Shown here: piece by piece, positions 23,766 through 36,800 of the stretch
How positions within the stretch are numbered: the first letter of the stretch is position 1
Layout of the letters: every line of letters begins with the position of its first letter
Source of the DNA: Trichobilharzia szidati
Lineage: Eukaryota > Platyhelminthes > Trematoda > Strigeidida > Schistosomatidae
Assembly: GCA_944472155.2 (NCBI GenBank)
Contig: OX235277.1
Coordinates: forward strand, 41,556,758-41,620,757
Direction of reading: 5' to 3'
Length of the DNA stretch: 64,000 bases
Notes under the pieces: model-generated
Databases searched by the model: none
What the model was told of the DNA's origin: nothing
Seen by the model: only the letters and a program-made list of their open reading frames with translations
Program-made: the position numbers and the translations under genes

Positions 23766-25467
23766 TGGAAACAGTAGTCTACAGTTCTTACTTCTGGCCA
23801 ATTCGTGGGGGAATTATATCACTCGTTGCGGAACATGTCTTCACATAAGGGTAGGTGCTCAAAGGAAATACTGTTTATATCCTGGCTTATATATCACTGG
23901 AAGAAGAACTCATAGACAATCAAGACAACCTGGATACTCTACGTGACCGGGACAAAACTTGATAACTATCCGATAAGGCTAGTAGATGTGGAAACCTATG
24001 TTGACAACCTCCAACCTAAATTTAGGTTACATCTAAGTACTTCATTTCTACAAACCCTCAGATCAATAAAAAACAATGGCGTTACTTGGTCAAAGAACTT
24101 AACATTTGCATATAAGTAGGTCAATATATATGACACTTCTAACGTTGAAGGTTTTATGTGGTTATATTAAGTCAGAATGAAATGACAAGTGAAAAGCCAA
24201 ACAAACCCGGCTTAATACAGTATTTGAAATCTATTACCAAACACAGACGAGTAACAGGCTCCCTACACCGAAAAACCGTACGCAATTCAGGCTAAAGTTG
24301 TGGTGTAAAATGTTGTGATTCCTTCAGCACTCGAGTGCTAGGCAATAGTCTCCCCCTTAATTAATAGATACGGTAACGTTGGAAGTTCTTTACAGCACCA
24401 ATTACACACCAATAAATTCTTACGAGAATATATGAATACGAAATGAACATTAACTTTGGATGGGATACTGAAAGATCAACCTGACCTTTCTTTTCTGTTA
24501 ATTATACGACAGTTCCAAATGTAATCTTCCCACCCCTTATACATAGAGAGATAGCCTCTTAAAATTAGTGAAATCATGCACATTTCCCTACTATTACCAG
24601 ATGCCACATGAAAATGAGTCCACGGTCTTAATATATAGTAACTTATGTCGAAATAAACTAAACAACAGGTTTTAGAATATTCTTCAAAGAACAGAATTAT
24701 TTAGGAAATGTCTCATGATCAACATATTTTTCTAGAATGTCCTTAAATTAGAAAAAACGATAAGTTGTCTGTGACCACAAGGGTCGTTAATTTTCCTAAC
24801 TGTGAAGACCTCCACGGACTTTGGGATAAGCACAGATTGATTTAAAAGACATTGATCAATTAGGGGTTTCTGTTATATTCCACAAATGGAGATATTGGCC
24901 GCTTATATTCACTACTGCTACCACCTGGTAATTCATCTTAATTCTGAAGCCATTTAGAGATATGCCTTGTGGCCATTACATGTGAATGCACAAACATTTA
25001 AACTGATACATACAGTAGGGGTGGGATAATATCTTTAATATATATCCCAAAGGCTGGGATAGATCCATCTGACTTAAATTTTTAATTCCAGGGATCTTAG
25101 CTGTATAAAAAGTCTTTTTGACCTCAGCTCTTTATCTTCACTACTGTGGAGTGCAGCTTGATAAAAAAATGCTTCTGTTCAAGTTGAAGAATAAGTCTTA
25201 ACGCTATGAATGCCTTATACCTGCTTATCAGCTTCTCCGAATAACTGTTAAGAGTCAGTATTTCAGCCCATATTATTTCTCCGCCTTCAAATGTGTTAAG
25301 TGCAAACTCTTTGTATCCTAATATAGACATCTCTTTAATATCATCCCCATACACTTGGAGAGAATATATTGTACGTCTTTCTTTTCACATAACTACTCAC
25401 TTTAGAAGCTGTAGCTCAGGAATTGAAGACTACTGAATAAAACCCTGATGTTAGAGAACTGAAACAA
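23766..25467. other. Gene-free interval, nothing recognised
   Basis: A 76-residue minus-strand open frame at 25124-25354 has no recognised domain. No other structure was found. Confidence 0.4.
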
Positions 25468-25478
25468 GGAGCTTGTAT

Positions 25479-25790
25479 TTCTTGATATAAATATAAAACT
25501 TGGGCACTGTGGTAGAGTATAACTCCATTATAGATAAGATTTTATTTTGACAAATCACAGTAATATTAACTGATGAAGTTTCGAGCACAAATTAATAATC
25601 GTATCAAGTCACTCACACAACTTGATTTTTATTCAAATGTCTAATCAATTCTACTCATGTACATAAAATCAAGTAAAAAGTTGTGAGTGACTTGATATGA
25701 TTATGAGCGATAACTTGTGTTCGAAACGTCATCGGTCAATATTACTGTACATCACTAAGTGATTTATCAAAATAAAAACTTACCTATTAT
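25479..25790. mobile_element. Foldback insertion made of two PLE ends
   Basis: The left arm (gggcactgtggtagagtata ... tttcgagcacaa ... aagtcactcacacaactt) and the right arm are imperfect inverted copies of the PLE terminal repeat, separated by a short spacer. The insertion is flanked by the 11-bp duplication ggagcttgtat (25468-25478 and 25791-25801). It carries no coding sequence. Confidence 0.8.
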
Positions 25791-25795
25791 GGAGC

Positions 25796-26024
25796 TTGTA
25801 TGTCGTCAAAACAGGAGATTTCCTAATAACAAACGTTAAGTCTTCAGAAAGAAACGTCCTTCTCTCCCTATTATATACTCTTATTCAGTCTTGTGAACCG
25901 AAAATGCTTTTTTTACCATTCTTGGAACATCTTTGTGTGAAAAATTTTGGAAAGTGCACCAAAATATCGGTAATCTCTCAAAGCTTTAGAATTCCTCCAA
26001 AAGACCCAAAAATTGTTACTACAG
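25796..26024 (+). other. Possible orphan exon
   Basis: An open frame reads KTGDFLITNVKSSERNVLLS, then PFLEHLCVKNFGKC and SVISQSFRIPPKDPKI, and ends in a good donor context (acag|gtaata). Composition looks more protein-like than neighbouring frames, but I recognise no family, and no partner exon was found. Its upstream side is interrupted by the PLE foldback insertion, so it could be a broken gene or chance. Confidence 0.2.
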
Positions 26025-26044
26025 GTAATATTTTTCATTTTATT

Positions 26045-26270
26045 CCTTAACCCCCCACCCTCTAGTGGAATATACTGCTTCAAACTAGAGATTTGAAGTT
26101 TCGGTAGCAGTGGTTTTATTTTTACAGGGTGGGGTTATTTAGCCTAGTATCTGGCATTCCCTCTTTATCGGCTTAGCGAGGTGCAGAAGTGAGTAGGCCG
26201 AAGATAAAACCTTGGAGCACATGCGCGATTGGCAATCGTTCTGCAGCCTAACCACCCAAGCTCACAACAA
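26045..26270 (-). repeat. tRNA-headed SINE family B (diverged)
   Basis: The minus strand shows a degraded tRNA-like head (gtgagcttgggtggttaggc), cctcgctaagccg, a pyrimidine-purine middle and a 3' segment (aaacttcaaatctctagttt) matching the body of the 50779 and 36675 copies. Confidence 0.6.
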
Positions 26271-27839
26271 TTCAGATTCAGTTGATAAGGATAGAAGGCT
26301 CTTGTGGCCTGTGTTAATCCTTGCAAAAAACAATTGTAAACTTATTCTAACCTTTTCTTCGATAATGCCTTTTTAATGGTAAATGAAGATTTTATTTACA
26401 CACTATGTTCTGAAATAACTCTGATCGTGCTTTAAAAGAGAGCTGCGTGCTGAATTGTCGTTTCAAAAAGACAATTTAGTGGCCACTGATATGATTCATG
26501 GGGTAATTACCAGCTGGTCAGTAGTACAATTAATACGTTCTCTGCTCTATTTCCTTTAATTTTTATACACCACTATTTTGACGTCTGTCAGACAGAATCC
26601 TTAAAGGACCTCCAGATTCGACAAGTTCGAACACTTACCTCTCTAGGTCGAACGTCGTTTGTAGCGCCAGACCTTCAAAATTTACCGGACTCATACATCC
26701 TTATTATTAATTCTGTGTGTGCGTTAAAAATGTCTTTTCCATATTCCAGGTAATATGCTGATATACTGGTGTTGTCAAAAGTATATTCAGAGTAGTAAAA
26801 GCATTAATGCATGTTTTCTTGCAATGTTTATTCTTCATGATTTATCCAGCTTCATCGCCATTTTCGTGGATAACTATCTTCATCTGGGTTTTATCCAGGA
26901 ATGGCACAGAAGACGACTGGGACATTAAATCTAGGGACAAAAGATCTATATCATGCCCACTAATAATCAGTTTCCATTTCTTTTAGTGTGTCATACGTGT
27001 ATTTTCTAAAACCCTTTCAGACGTCGATTTCTACACGAAATTTCATTATTAAACTCACTAACTAACTTACAGAGGTACGACTTTCTCTGAATTTTCTCTA
27101 ACCACATGTTACTAGCAAAAATCATTTAAAATATAAGAACTCGAGCCCATTTTTATGCAGCTCTGCAAACTGACTGTACTTTTCCGCAAAAGTTATTAGT
27201 CTCTCTCTTTCCACTTGGTCCCACATTTAGCCAATATACGCATCAGACTAATAGGTGATAATTAGGCACGTCAAATAATAATCCCACAGCTATTGCTCAC
27301 TGTGAGAGACAACGGGAATATTTCTGTGAGCAGCAAGTAAATCTATCAGCCAGGGATAATAACAGCCTTAGATGTTATTTGTCAGCATCTTATGACGTGA
27401 AGTGCTTCAGAATCTTGGACAGTCCAAACGCCACTTTACTATCCATCGACGTAAGAAATGATAAATATCCTTCAACAACGAAACTGCTTAATACCTCTAC
27501 ATTACTGTCAGACGGAAACACCTGATTGAGGTATTCTAACACTTCGAATTCCCAGATACTGGGCTAATGGTTTTCATGTTTCGGAATTGTTTTACGCCAC
27601 AGTGTACCTAGAACAATATAACTGAACAGCTTGACGCTTCATGCGACCAATACCAATCAGCTGTTATCTGTCATCCACAACAATTTTGTGTGAAAATAAC
27701 TATATAAGACGCAAATTTGTACTGTAAAGTGGTACTTGTGGTTAAAAGTAAGTCCTTATCCCCCAATATTTAAATGGCTGAGTGAATTGTAGGTATTTGG
27801 CATCTAGTTAGATGCTTTGTTGTGTGTAATGTGATCAGT
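26271..27839. other. Gene-free interval, nothing recognised
   Basis: No exon, RNA gene or classified repeat could be supported. Confidence 0.4.
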
Positions 27840-28905
27840 GGGCATCTCTCACTCCACACAAAGACTATAATGCGGTATTCAAAGACGACCGTCCGGCCGA
27901 CAGCGTGAAGAGGAGAATATCAAATGCCCTAAAAAGAATTCCATTATGGGTAAAAAGAACATTCTCTGCCGCTACAATACGACTGGTATTCTCATATAGC
28001 CCAATGCTGTTCGACAAATCTAAACATAAACTATTGTATTTGACCACTTCTGTGTATCTACCAATGTACTTGTTCATGTTGATCGAGATATATAGGTCGT
28101 TAGAAGCGTAATTTACCTAAAAATGTCAAAGGACGTTGTCCCGCTTTGCTACGGAGAGGTAACACTGGATCAACAACAAGTGAACATATATTCAACAATG
28201 ATCATTCAGTATGTAAGAAGGACTCACTGGAAGTCATCTATAAATCCAAAAGAAGCCTCCCGAAAAGGGCAAGCATCCGTACACCTTGCATTACAAATGC
28301 CTTGGCGATTAGGATGGAAAACCCAGATATTTGCTCACAGAAGAAACTTTTCTAACCCCTCCTCCTACATTGATTATTATTCCAAGTTCAACTATTTTGT
28401 CATTATTACTGCCTTGTGCATTTTCGTATGGTATATATATTTATTCCTATCCATGTAGGAACACACTGATTTTACAGGCATGGATAACTATTATATAAAT
28501 TACGGAAGTTTCGTTTATGGTGAATTTACATGGTTGCAATACTTTTCTGGCTTCCCTTTGTGGGAACAATCAGTTAACTAGTCATTCAATGGAGCACATT
28601 GAGAAATATGGGGATATTGTCTTCGCATGTGTTGGATAGATAACAAATACATGGAAAAAATAAAGCTTGGAGTCAATCCTACCACATAACTCTGCTGTGT
28701 ACCACACCAAATCTTATTCTTGACCTATATCCAAATTGTGTATTGGTTTTAAATAAGTAGTATATTTGTATAATTTCATCAGCAATTTCACCGCAGATAA
28801 CACCAGAAATGAATTGTACCCCATGCAGTTGAATATTAGTCATAGACAGTCAGGTTTGTTTTACTGCACTAAAGTCAGTCATAACTGCCAGTTGTAGCTG
28901 CATGG
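27840..28905 (+). mobile_element. Penelope-like element endonuclease part and terminal repeat
   Basis: Plus-strand frames keep RRISNALKRIPLWVKRTFSA, FSYSPMLFDKSKHKLLYLTT and the YIG remnant IEIYRSL, then the tail SLEVIYKSKRSLPKR and ALAIRMENPDICSQKKLF. Frameshifts separate these blocks. The following segment 28440-28905 has inverted matches with 4890-5345 and probably is the PLE terminal repeat. Confidence 0.65.
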
Positions 28906-29379
28906 TGTTCTGTACGATTAAGTTGATTAAGAGGAAAAAATTATTTGTAAACCAGTCGTATCTTAATTTTAGTTCATGGATACTGCCTGTATAGGATGTC
29001 ATACAGCGTCGTGATATGGTGAAACGGATGGAAACTTAATGTCTGTATATGCATATATATGTTTATATCCATAGTTTGTCAATGTAATCAGTAGAATGAG
29101 ACAGTGTGTACAGACACCGTCTGAAACTTATAACCCAGGTGAAGGTTCTGATTTCTAGAGGCGAACTGATCCATATTTTAGAATCCATGCCTGTGAAGAA
29201 GTTCTCTTGGAGCGGTGATCAAAACGCCTTTACTTTCACTGTGCAAATTTGGTTACGCAGATCTCAAAAGTCTTGTGGTGAGAATTGTATGTTCTTATTG
29301 TCCGAGAATAATACTTTTGTAGGACCTTAAAGAAGAATACTAGGATAATAATGAGTCGTCTCGTTCAGAGTGGGTGAAG
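28906..29379. other. Gene-free interval, nothing recognised
   Basis: A 74-residue open frame (29106-29330) shows no known domain or splice pattern. Confidence 0.35.
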
Positions 29380-30575
29380 TTTTAAAGTCATACCCCTTGA
29401 AACGTGGTCTTCCTTCCAATTTTACCCATGTGGTCTCGACGTGAAATATCGTTGGACATTTCCCGTTCTCATCTTGTAACACATGCGAGTGCAGCTAATA
29501 ATAAATCGACAGTATCCTAATAGTGGCCCTGCACATGTTTTGTATAGAATCAGCTTGACTTCATTGTCACGAAAGTTCCTGAGTATGCATACTAAGAACA
29601 TCCTCGGCTTTCAAGTTTGTGGTGCCACTTTCTCATAAAGTGTTAGGTCGCTAGAGTGCCTCAGGCCTAAGTCAGCGGCACTTCGGAGTTTGAAGCGTTA
29701 ATTTTATGTCAATTTAGGGTGTGCTGAAACAGATCCAACCATATTTGTTCAGATTAAATTTTAGATTTCATAAAGATGACCGAGCATTCACGTTTTCTAA
29801 TTTATTCTATACCACATTCTGAAAACACCCTAGGTCATCACATTGGAATACACAAGCTACGTTTAGGCCATCTTCAAAGATAAGTAGTTTCCCGCGTAAG
29901 AAGAATGCGCACATGTCGTTGATATAAAGTGTAAATAGGAGGGGCCTAATGAGGCTACTTCGAACTACACGGAAACTGGTTGGGCTAGGTTTGGAAATCA
30001 CAGACCCAGGTGGAACTATTTGAGACCTGTTGTTGAGGAATGAATTAAGCCATCCTTTAGTGGGTCACGTATTCCTAAAGAATTCAGCTTGTGTATCGGG
30101 GACCAATGGTAGACGTGGCCAAATAATTTAGAAATGTTGAGTTAAATGACAAGTGCTAGTTTCCGTCTGTCACAACTACAGCTCGCAAAATTGAAGAAGT
30201 CATGGCAATAGGTTAAAGATGACAGGGATTTCAGGAGTCCATGTTGGTTCGGACTTACAATGTTGCACTCAAGCACATGTTTGAGTATGTTGTCTTCGAC
30301 TAGTCTCTCCATAGGTGTTATATTGATCGGCATTAGTTGTTGACTTCTGTTTTTGAACCGCATTTGTTTTTAGGTACAGTAAATGTCATTTTGCATCTAT
30401 CTGGGTAGGTTTGAGTTTCTAAGGACATTGTGGAGATTTAAAGCGTTTATACGGGAATTTCAGTACTGCCATATTTATAGGAATACGACGATATACCGTC
30501 AGTGCCAAAACCTTTAATAACATCTTTTTTCAACTAACGCGTCAGTAACGGCATTACGTAAGTTTGTGGTGATCA
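29380..30575 (-). pseudogene. CR1-like LINE reverse transcriptase relic
   Basis: Read on the minus strand, broken frames run from the RT N-terminus (NRSQQLMPINITPMERLVED) through CNIVSPNQHGLLKSLSSLTY and KLALVI, then SKPSPTSFRVVRSSLIRPLL, LFTLYINDMCAFFLRGKLLI and LILYKTCAGPLL. These blocks match the copy at 3298-4446 in order. Many stops and frameshifts show it is older. It supplies the sequence expected just left of the LTR insertion at 178. Confidence 0.78.
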
Positions 30576-30813
30576 CAGTGCAACTCTCCGGAATTTAGAA
30601 TTTTATTACATGCATATAATCACTAACTCAATTTCAAAGCAAGCAGTATTAAAAGACGGATGGTTGGTCGAATACTTACTGATCCACCAAGTATCAACCA
30701 ATATAACAGGTTAATTACTCAGCAGTTTGATCATGTCATTCACAGTTGATTAATATCAACAAACTAAAAAATTATATGAATAAGGTCAGCATATTACACA
30801 TTAATACTTTTGA

Positions 30814-31310
30814 NNNNNNNNNNNNNNNNNNNNNNNNNNNNNNNNNNNNNNNNNNNNNNNNNNNNNNNNNNNNNNNNNNNNNNNNNNNNNNNNNNNNNNN
30901 NNNNNNNNNNNNNNNNNNNNNNNNNNNNNNNNNNNNNNNNNNNNNNNNNNNNNNNNNNNNNNNNNNNNNNNNNNNNNNNNNNNNNNNNNNNNNNNNNNNN
31001 NNNNNNNNNNNNNNNNNNNNNNNNNNNNNNNNNNNNNNNNNNNNNNNNNNNNNNNNNNNNNNNNNNNNNNNNNNNNNNNNNNNNNNNNNNNNNNNNNNNN
31101 NNNNNNNNNNNNNNNNNNNNNNNNNNNNNNNNNNNNNNNNNNNNNNNNNNNNNNNNNNNNNNNNNNNNNNNNNNNNNNNNNNNNNNNNNNNNNNNNNNNN
31201 NNNNNNNNNNNNNNNNNNNNNNNNNNNNNNNNNNNNNNNNNNNNNNNNNNNNNNNNNNNNNNNNNNNNNNNNNNNNNNNNNNNNNNNNNNNNNNNNNNNN
31301 NNNNNNNNNN
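30814..31310. other. Assembly gap (Ns)
   Basis: 497 undetermined bases. Any open frame drawn across it is meaningless. Confidence 0.99.
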
Positions 31311-32574
31311 ATGTGTTTAAAGAATTATTAATCTATTGTTGAGAACCGCGCGTAATTTAATTGGATCCGCGTGATTAAAGGTCACACTGGGGAGTTTAAT
31401 TCTTAGCTTCATTTTGAGGTAATGTTAAATAACAGTGGCTTAGTTTTCATATCCAAATCATTGCTGCTAATAACTTTTACTTATAAGTAACTGTTGTACT
31501 AACCGCCACTCATCTGTTGGGTGATTCTTTGATTTATATTAAGTGGAATCACAGTATCTTTTTATTCCCTGAAAAATGCGGGCCTAGCAGAACCTTAGGA
31601 ATACAAATTTAGAAGTAAAATAAGCAATAGTAAAGAATAGACATCAAAGTCAAATGCCTACAAACAGCCCTAAGAGAAAATGGGGCCCGATTTTACAGCA
31701 TATTAGAGTTATGTACCCTGTATAATTCAGTTTTTTAACATACATTTCGTACAAATGCTAATTTTCACCTAAAGGAATATAATTGACAGATTCTAGGTCA
31801 TTCGACTTTGGTGTCTATTCTTTACTGTTGCCGTAAAATATGAAAGCGGCCAAATTTTGGTTAACGGAATAGTATGTGTATTTGTAGAAATTGTAATTTT
31901 ATGTAGAAATCGATTTCTACTGTACAGTGGTAGCACGTAATCATTGAATGAACTGCGCCAGAATCTGTAGTTTCTGTCAGCAATATTGAGGGGACGTTTC
32001 AGCGAAGGTATTGTTCGCTGTGTTCATTAACCTACCAAACAGCAGTAGAGATTGAAGTAGTTTTTACTATTCTGAATATTCCATAAATAAATGCTATCAA
32101 GTAACAATAGTCGTAGTGCATGGAGTATATCGCCTGTCAGTTGAATTCCGAAAGTTCAAGTTTATTGAAATTTTAATGTCATTAATCACATATTTGAGTA
32201 ACAACCGAAAGTGGTCAGGGTTACACTTATTTTGTTCATGATCTTAGTCACTCAGTGTAATTCACGCTACGTGCCCCAATTCCAAACGAATGGTGTACAT
32301 ATATTGCAGAATGCTGGAGGATTACACGGTGTTAAAGCCTGTTTTGGACCTAAGTAACCACAAAGTCCGACCGCCTGTCTCCATTGTCAAAAGCACTAAT
32401 ATCCAGGTGTTTGGTGAGTACTACATATTAAGATGACTGGCTTCTCTCTTCTGCTTTCTCTATTTACCTCCCCAAAACAGTCATCTGCTTCAGTCCAGAC
32501 GTTGGGACAGTATCACAGTCTCGGCAAATTCTATTCAAGCTTGTGCCTAATTTCTAAAAATACAATTGAAATTG
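31311..32574. other. Gene-free interval, nothing recognised
   Basis: AT-rich sequence with no supported frame or repeat. Confidence 0.4.
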
Positions 32575-32745
32575 ATATAAGAATAAAACTTGGGCACTGT
32601 GGTAGAGTGTAATTCCATTATGGGTAAATTTTTATTTTGATAGAGTCTCACAGTGTTATACAGTAATATTTACTGTAAATATTACTGTATAACACTGTGA
32701 GACTCTATCAAAATAAAAATTTACCCATAATGGAATTACAATTGA
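32575..32745. repeat. Perfect 66-bp-arm palindrome from a PLE end
   Basis: Bases 32608-32673 and 32675-32740 are exact reverse complements separated by one base (T at 32674). The left arm begins inside the PLE end repeat (ttgggcactgtggtagagtg and attccattatgggtaaat). Both arms show no mismatch. Confidence 0.92.
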
Positions 32746-33114
32746 AATTGCTTAAAAATCCATGCCATTACGGCTGTGCTCTGTACCTCTCATAGGTTGA
32801 GAACTCTCGCTAATCTCCATTCTGTTCTCCTTAATATCGACTTGTGTCGTTTTCTTGCAAGTTTCGAAGTGTAGCAACTCTTGTTAGGACTTCCGTGCGA
32901 AGTTGCATCTTTCGTCCCTAAAACGTGTTTTCTCCTCTGGTTATTTAAATTCTGAATTCTCTTATCAGATAAAGGATGAATATTCACACTAGTGTACAAA
33001 CTGTTACTTGAGCATATATACCTTTTGTCAAACGTGTTATAAACTTAAGTTTCTGGTTAAACTGTCTACAACACTGGAATTGGAACGATAAATGAAATGT
33101 GGGACAAGTAGATT

Positions 33115-33345
33115 ACATGGAGGATTTCATCATTAGCTGACATCAGTTAGGGAACCACTGGAAAACCTAGGAGTACCGGACAGCTGTTTCGACTCTTCAT
33201 CTGTACGCACCCTTCACAGGGGTTTGAACCCAGGACCTTCTGGTTACAAGGCGAGCTCGTAGACCATTGAGCCACTGGCATCCGATTCAATGGTTCTTGC
33301 ACTCTAACTTATGCCAATTCACGACATAGCGCAACCACATTTAAA
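33115..33345 (-). repeat. tRNA-headed SINE family A (minus strand)
   Basis: The minus strand reads a box A (TGGCTCAATGG), a box-B-like segment (GGGTTCAAACCCC) and the family body. The hammerhead-like region is shortened by a deletion: agatgaagagtc runs straight into gaaacagctgtcc. Confidence 0.75.
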
Positions 33346-33484
33346 TGCTGGGGAACATTTGTCGCATCAAAATATCCAATCCTCTTAGGATTTAATATTC
33401 AATATACCTTACACATTTGTTTTTTAGTCCATGCTTATAATCAAACCTTTCTTTGTTTTTTTAGTTAGCACGCATCACATAACA

Positions 33485-33801
33485 ATGGAAGCACTACTTG
33501 CTTATGTAGATGTTCCTCCAGATTGTCGGGACGCTATCCCGCTTTTGAACTTAGAAAACCAATCGTTTGCAAAAATTTTAAAGCGAATGCTAAAAAAGCT
33601 GGAAAAGGGTGAAACTTCTGTTCAAAAGCAGTTGCCTAAGATATCAAATGATGGTAATGAGGAAAATTCAGACTACTTATTCGTTGGAACCAGTCAAGAA
33701 GAGAGTTCAAATATACTGTTTGCACGGCTTCCTGATTCTACAGGCGGCAATGAAATTTATAGGCTTCCTTTTCTGCGTTTCTCCGTTCGTAAAGCAAACG
33801 A
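33485..33801 (+). CDS. Exon 1 of the unknown nuclear protein
   Basis: 105 codons plus two bases (GA) before donor gtgagt. It is the best-conserved-looking part of the protein, with MEALLAYVDVPPDCRD and ENQSFAKILKRMLKKLEKGE. Confidence 0.8.
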
Positions 33802-36800
33802 GTGAGTTAATTTATTAAGTACAATAACTTGTAAGGATTTTTCTAATGTTATTCATTCACTTGTGTAATAAAGAATCCTGAAGATTTGTCAAATAGTAAT
33901 TCACTTTTAACTTTTCTCATTAGTGACACTTTTTTGCATTTCTAATGAAGACTGACCGGATAACATAATTGAATAATATTAACTGATCGATTCAACAACT
34001 TTATTACGTCGATTGAAGTTGAAAAGGATATGTCAGGGTTAGCAAGTAATGTCCCGACCGAAAGCTGCTACAATGACGTGGTGGTTGGGCTTGGACACCG
34101 CAATGATCCAACAAGCCATACTGGCTGAGACTTATGTCGCTTGAGGTCCTACCATGCCAGAAAGGTTGTTTGGATAGCGGTTAGACAAAAAGCAGCTACC
34201 CAATCCAATACTATGATTCAAACAAATTCACAAAATATCATGCCGGATCGGTCGGGGCCCGGATTAACAACGACCGCGCTTCCTGCTGCCGTGTCACAGG
34301 GCAGAAGTGATAAATATGCTACTGAGACACACCAAACAAAAAAGAACACACAAAAACAGGCCGCGTGTGACCGGCCTCAAGCAGTTGTCCCCTGGGCTCT
34401 GCGGTCACGCAACACTTTCTGTTTCAGGTTCCCGAAGAACCAATCAACTTCCACGGTGTGGGCAGCCGGGAAGTAACAACCGCCCACACACTTCCAAAAG
34501 CACACGAAGCCTTCCTGAGCAAGTAATGTAAATGGTATAAGCTCGCGGTCATAAATCTGTAGAGTGTAGAGTGAGTGTGCTGTTATTACTCTACATTCTA
34601 AATTTATCAAGTTGTACAATAGAAAATTGGATATTGGGAAACAAACTGCTTTATTGCGATTTGATCAATAACTATAGTTCACGAATTTGTCGTTGAGGAT
34701 CTAAGCTATGCATAACCCAAGTGTACTCGATTTTAACGAGATCCTGACTACTATTATTATTCCTTGCACTGTGAAGGGTTCACCTCGATCTATTAACTGT
34801 GGATGCATTGATCATGTGTTCACCCTTCGTCAGTTGTTGGAACACCGCTATACATATTGGAGCCCAACGATCGTTGTGTTTCTTGATATTAGGGCTGCCT
34901 TCGATTCGTTGGACAGAACTGTGCTCTGGAACTGTCTGTTAGAGAGAGGTGTACCTGAGAAATTTGTTAACATCTTGAAAGCCCTATACAGAAACACCTC
35001 AGGTAGAGTGAGGGCATACAACCAACTATCACCACTGTTCTCAACCAACAGTGGGGTTAGACAGGGTTGCCCAATCTCTCCATTTCTCTTTAACTTTGCC
35101 ATCGATGACATTCTGGAGTCAGCTCTGAAGGATGTGCGTGAAGGTGGTGTAGATCTGCTACCTGGAGATAGACTTTTCAACCTCGAGTATGCAGACGATA
35201 TCGTCTTACTGTGCGATAGCATGCAGGCTGCCCAAATCGCACTTAATCAGTTGGCGATCAGTGTCTGTAAGTATGGTATGTGCTTTGCGCCGTCTAAGTG
35301 CAAAGTACTGTTACAAGATTGGCAGGAGCCTGTACCTGCACTCACTCTTGCGGGTGAACCGCTTGAAGTTGTCGATAAGTTTGTGTACCTAGGTAGTTGT
35401 GTGAGTGCTGGCGGAGGGGTGACGGATGAGATTTCCAACCGTATAATGAAAGCTAGGGTGGCATACATCAACTTGAGCCACCTCTGGCGCCGTCGCGACG
35501 TTAGCCTGGCTGTCAAAGGTAGGGTATACAATGCTTCGGTGCGGGCTGCGCTGCTCTACGCCTGTGAAACCTGGCCTCTCCGAGCTGAGGATGTGAGGCG
35601 ACTCTGCGTGTTCGATCATCGCTGTCTCCGCAGGATTGCTTGCGTTCGATGGCATCATCGCGTGAGTAATTCTGAGGTTCGGCGGCGTGTGTTTAAACAC
35701 AGTGTAGATCACCATTCATTGAGTGTCGTCATCTGGAAACACCGGCTCTGGTGGCTTGGACATGTGCTGCGAATGTCATCCCAGAGGCTTCCGTACAGGT
35801 CTCTGTTCGCTAGCCCTGGGACGGGATGGAAAAGGCGGAGGGGTGGTCAGTCCATGACGTAGCGTCGTGGTATGAAGGATTTTTGTGCTAGATTAACATC
35901 GGTTGGTGTGTCACGACTCCCTGGTTGGGGTCCGCGAGATAGCTCGAAACGTTATCGGATATGGCCAAGAATCATAATCAATGGCGAATGTGTTGCAATT
36001 TCCTTCTTTCTTCCCTTCCTGATGATAGTTAACGAATACTGTTTGAACTTGTTAAACATGACTGTTTTCCTTCCAGATGAAGTTCTTTATCCGTTTTCTA
36101 CTTACATTTTTACTTTTAATCTATGTTGTTTTATTATTATTGTGTGGCGCATCTTTCTTGGTGCCATATTGTACCAAGTTTTTTCTTGTGCGTTTAAATA
36201 AATTAAATAAATATTAACTGTGAGTTACAGCCTTGGTTTTATCTTGTTGACCAACTTACTGATTAGGCATTCATGTAGAGATACGCTTAGCAACAATTCA
36301 CATCTTACAGCGTACTGCTCGTTATCATGTGACTAGACTTCTCCCTTGAGTAAATCGGAATTTTGATTTCATTTCCCCACTGTTATAAAGATTTTTCATT
36401 GATTCATTGTGATTTTTAAGGAAAGAATTCCTTCCACATGTTAGCACGCATCTTTACATTTTTTATATAATTCTAAACTTTTAGACCCGAAAAGGTGGAG
36501 ACAAAAGAGGACACTGAGAAAGTAAAGGATCAAAGTAATGAAACGAACAGTGAGTGTGCATTTTCCTTTTGATCAATAATTCTATTGGATTTATTGTCAG
36601 ATTTTTGATCTGTTTTGTATTCTTTATGCGAGGTGATACCAAATTTTGATTGTATTCACTACTATTCGGTTCGTGTGTGAGTGGTCCAGCGGTAGAACGC
36701 TCGCCAACCACGCCACAGTTGGTCCGGGATTCAATCCCCGGCTGACGTACTCCTACACCTCGCTAAGCTGGTAGTAAGACCGGTAAAGTAGGGAAGGTTG

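Noticed and set aside
25124..25354. 76-residue minus-strand frame
   Set aside because: No domain, splice context or neighbouring coding signal could be found.
30746..31342. Long open frames across the N run
   Set aside because: They consist almost wholly of undetermined bases and carry no information.
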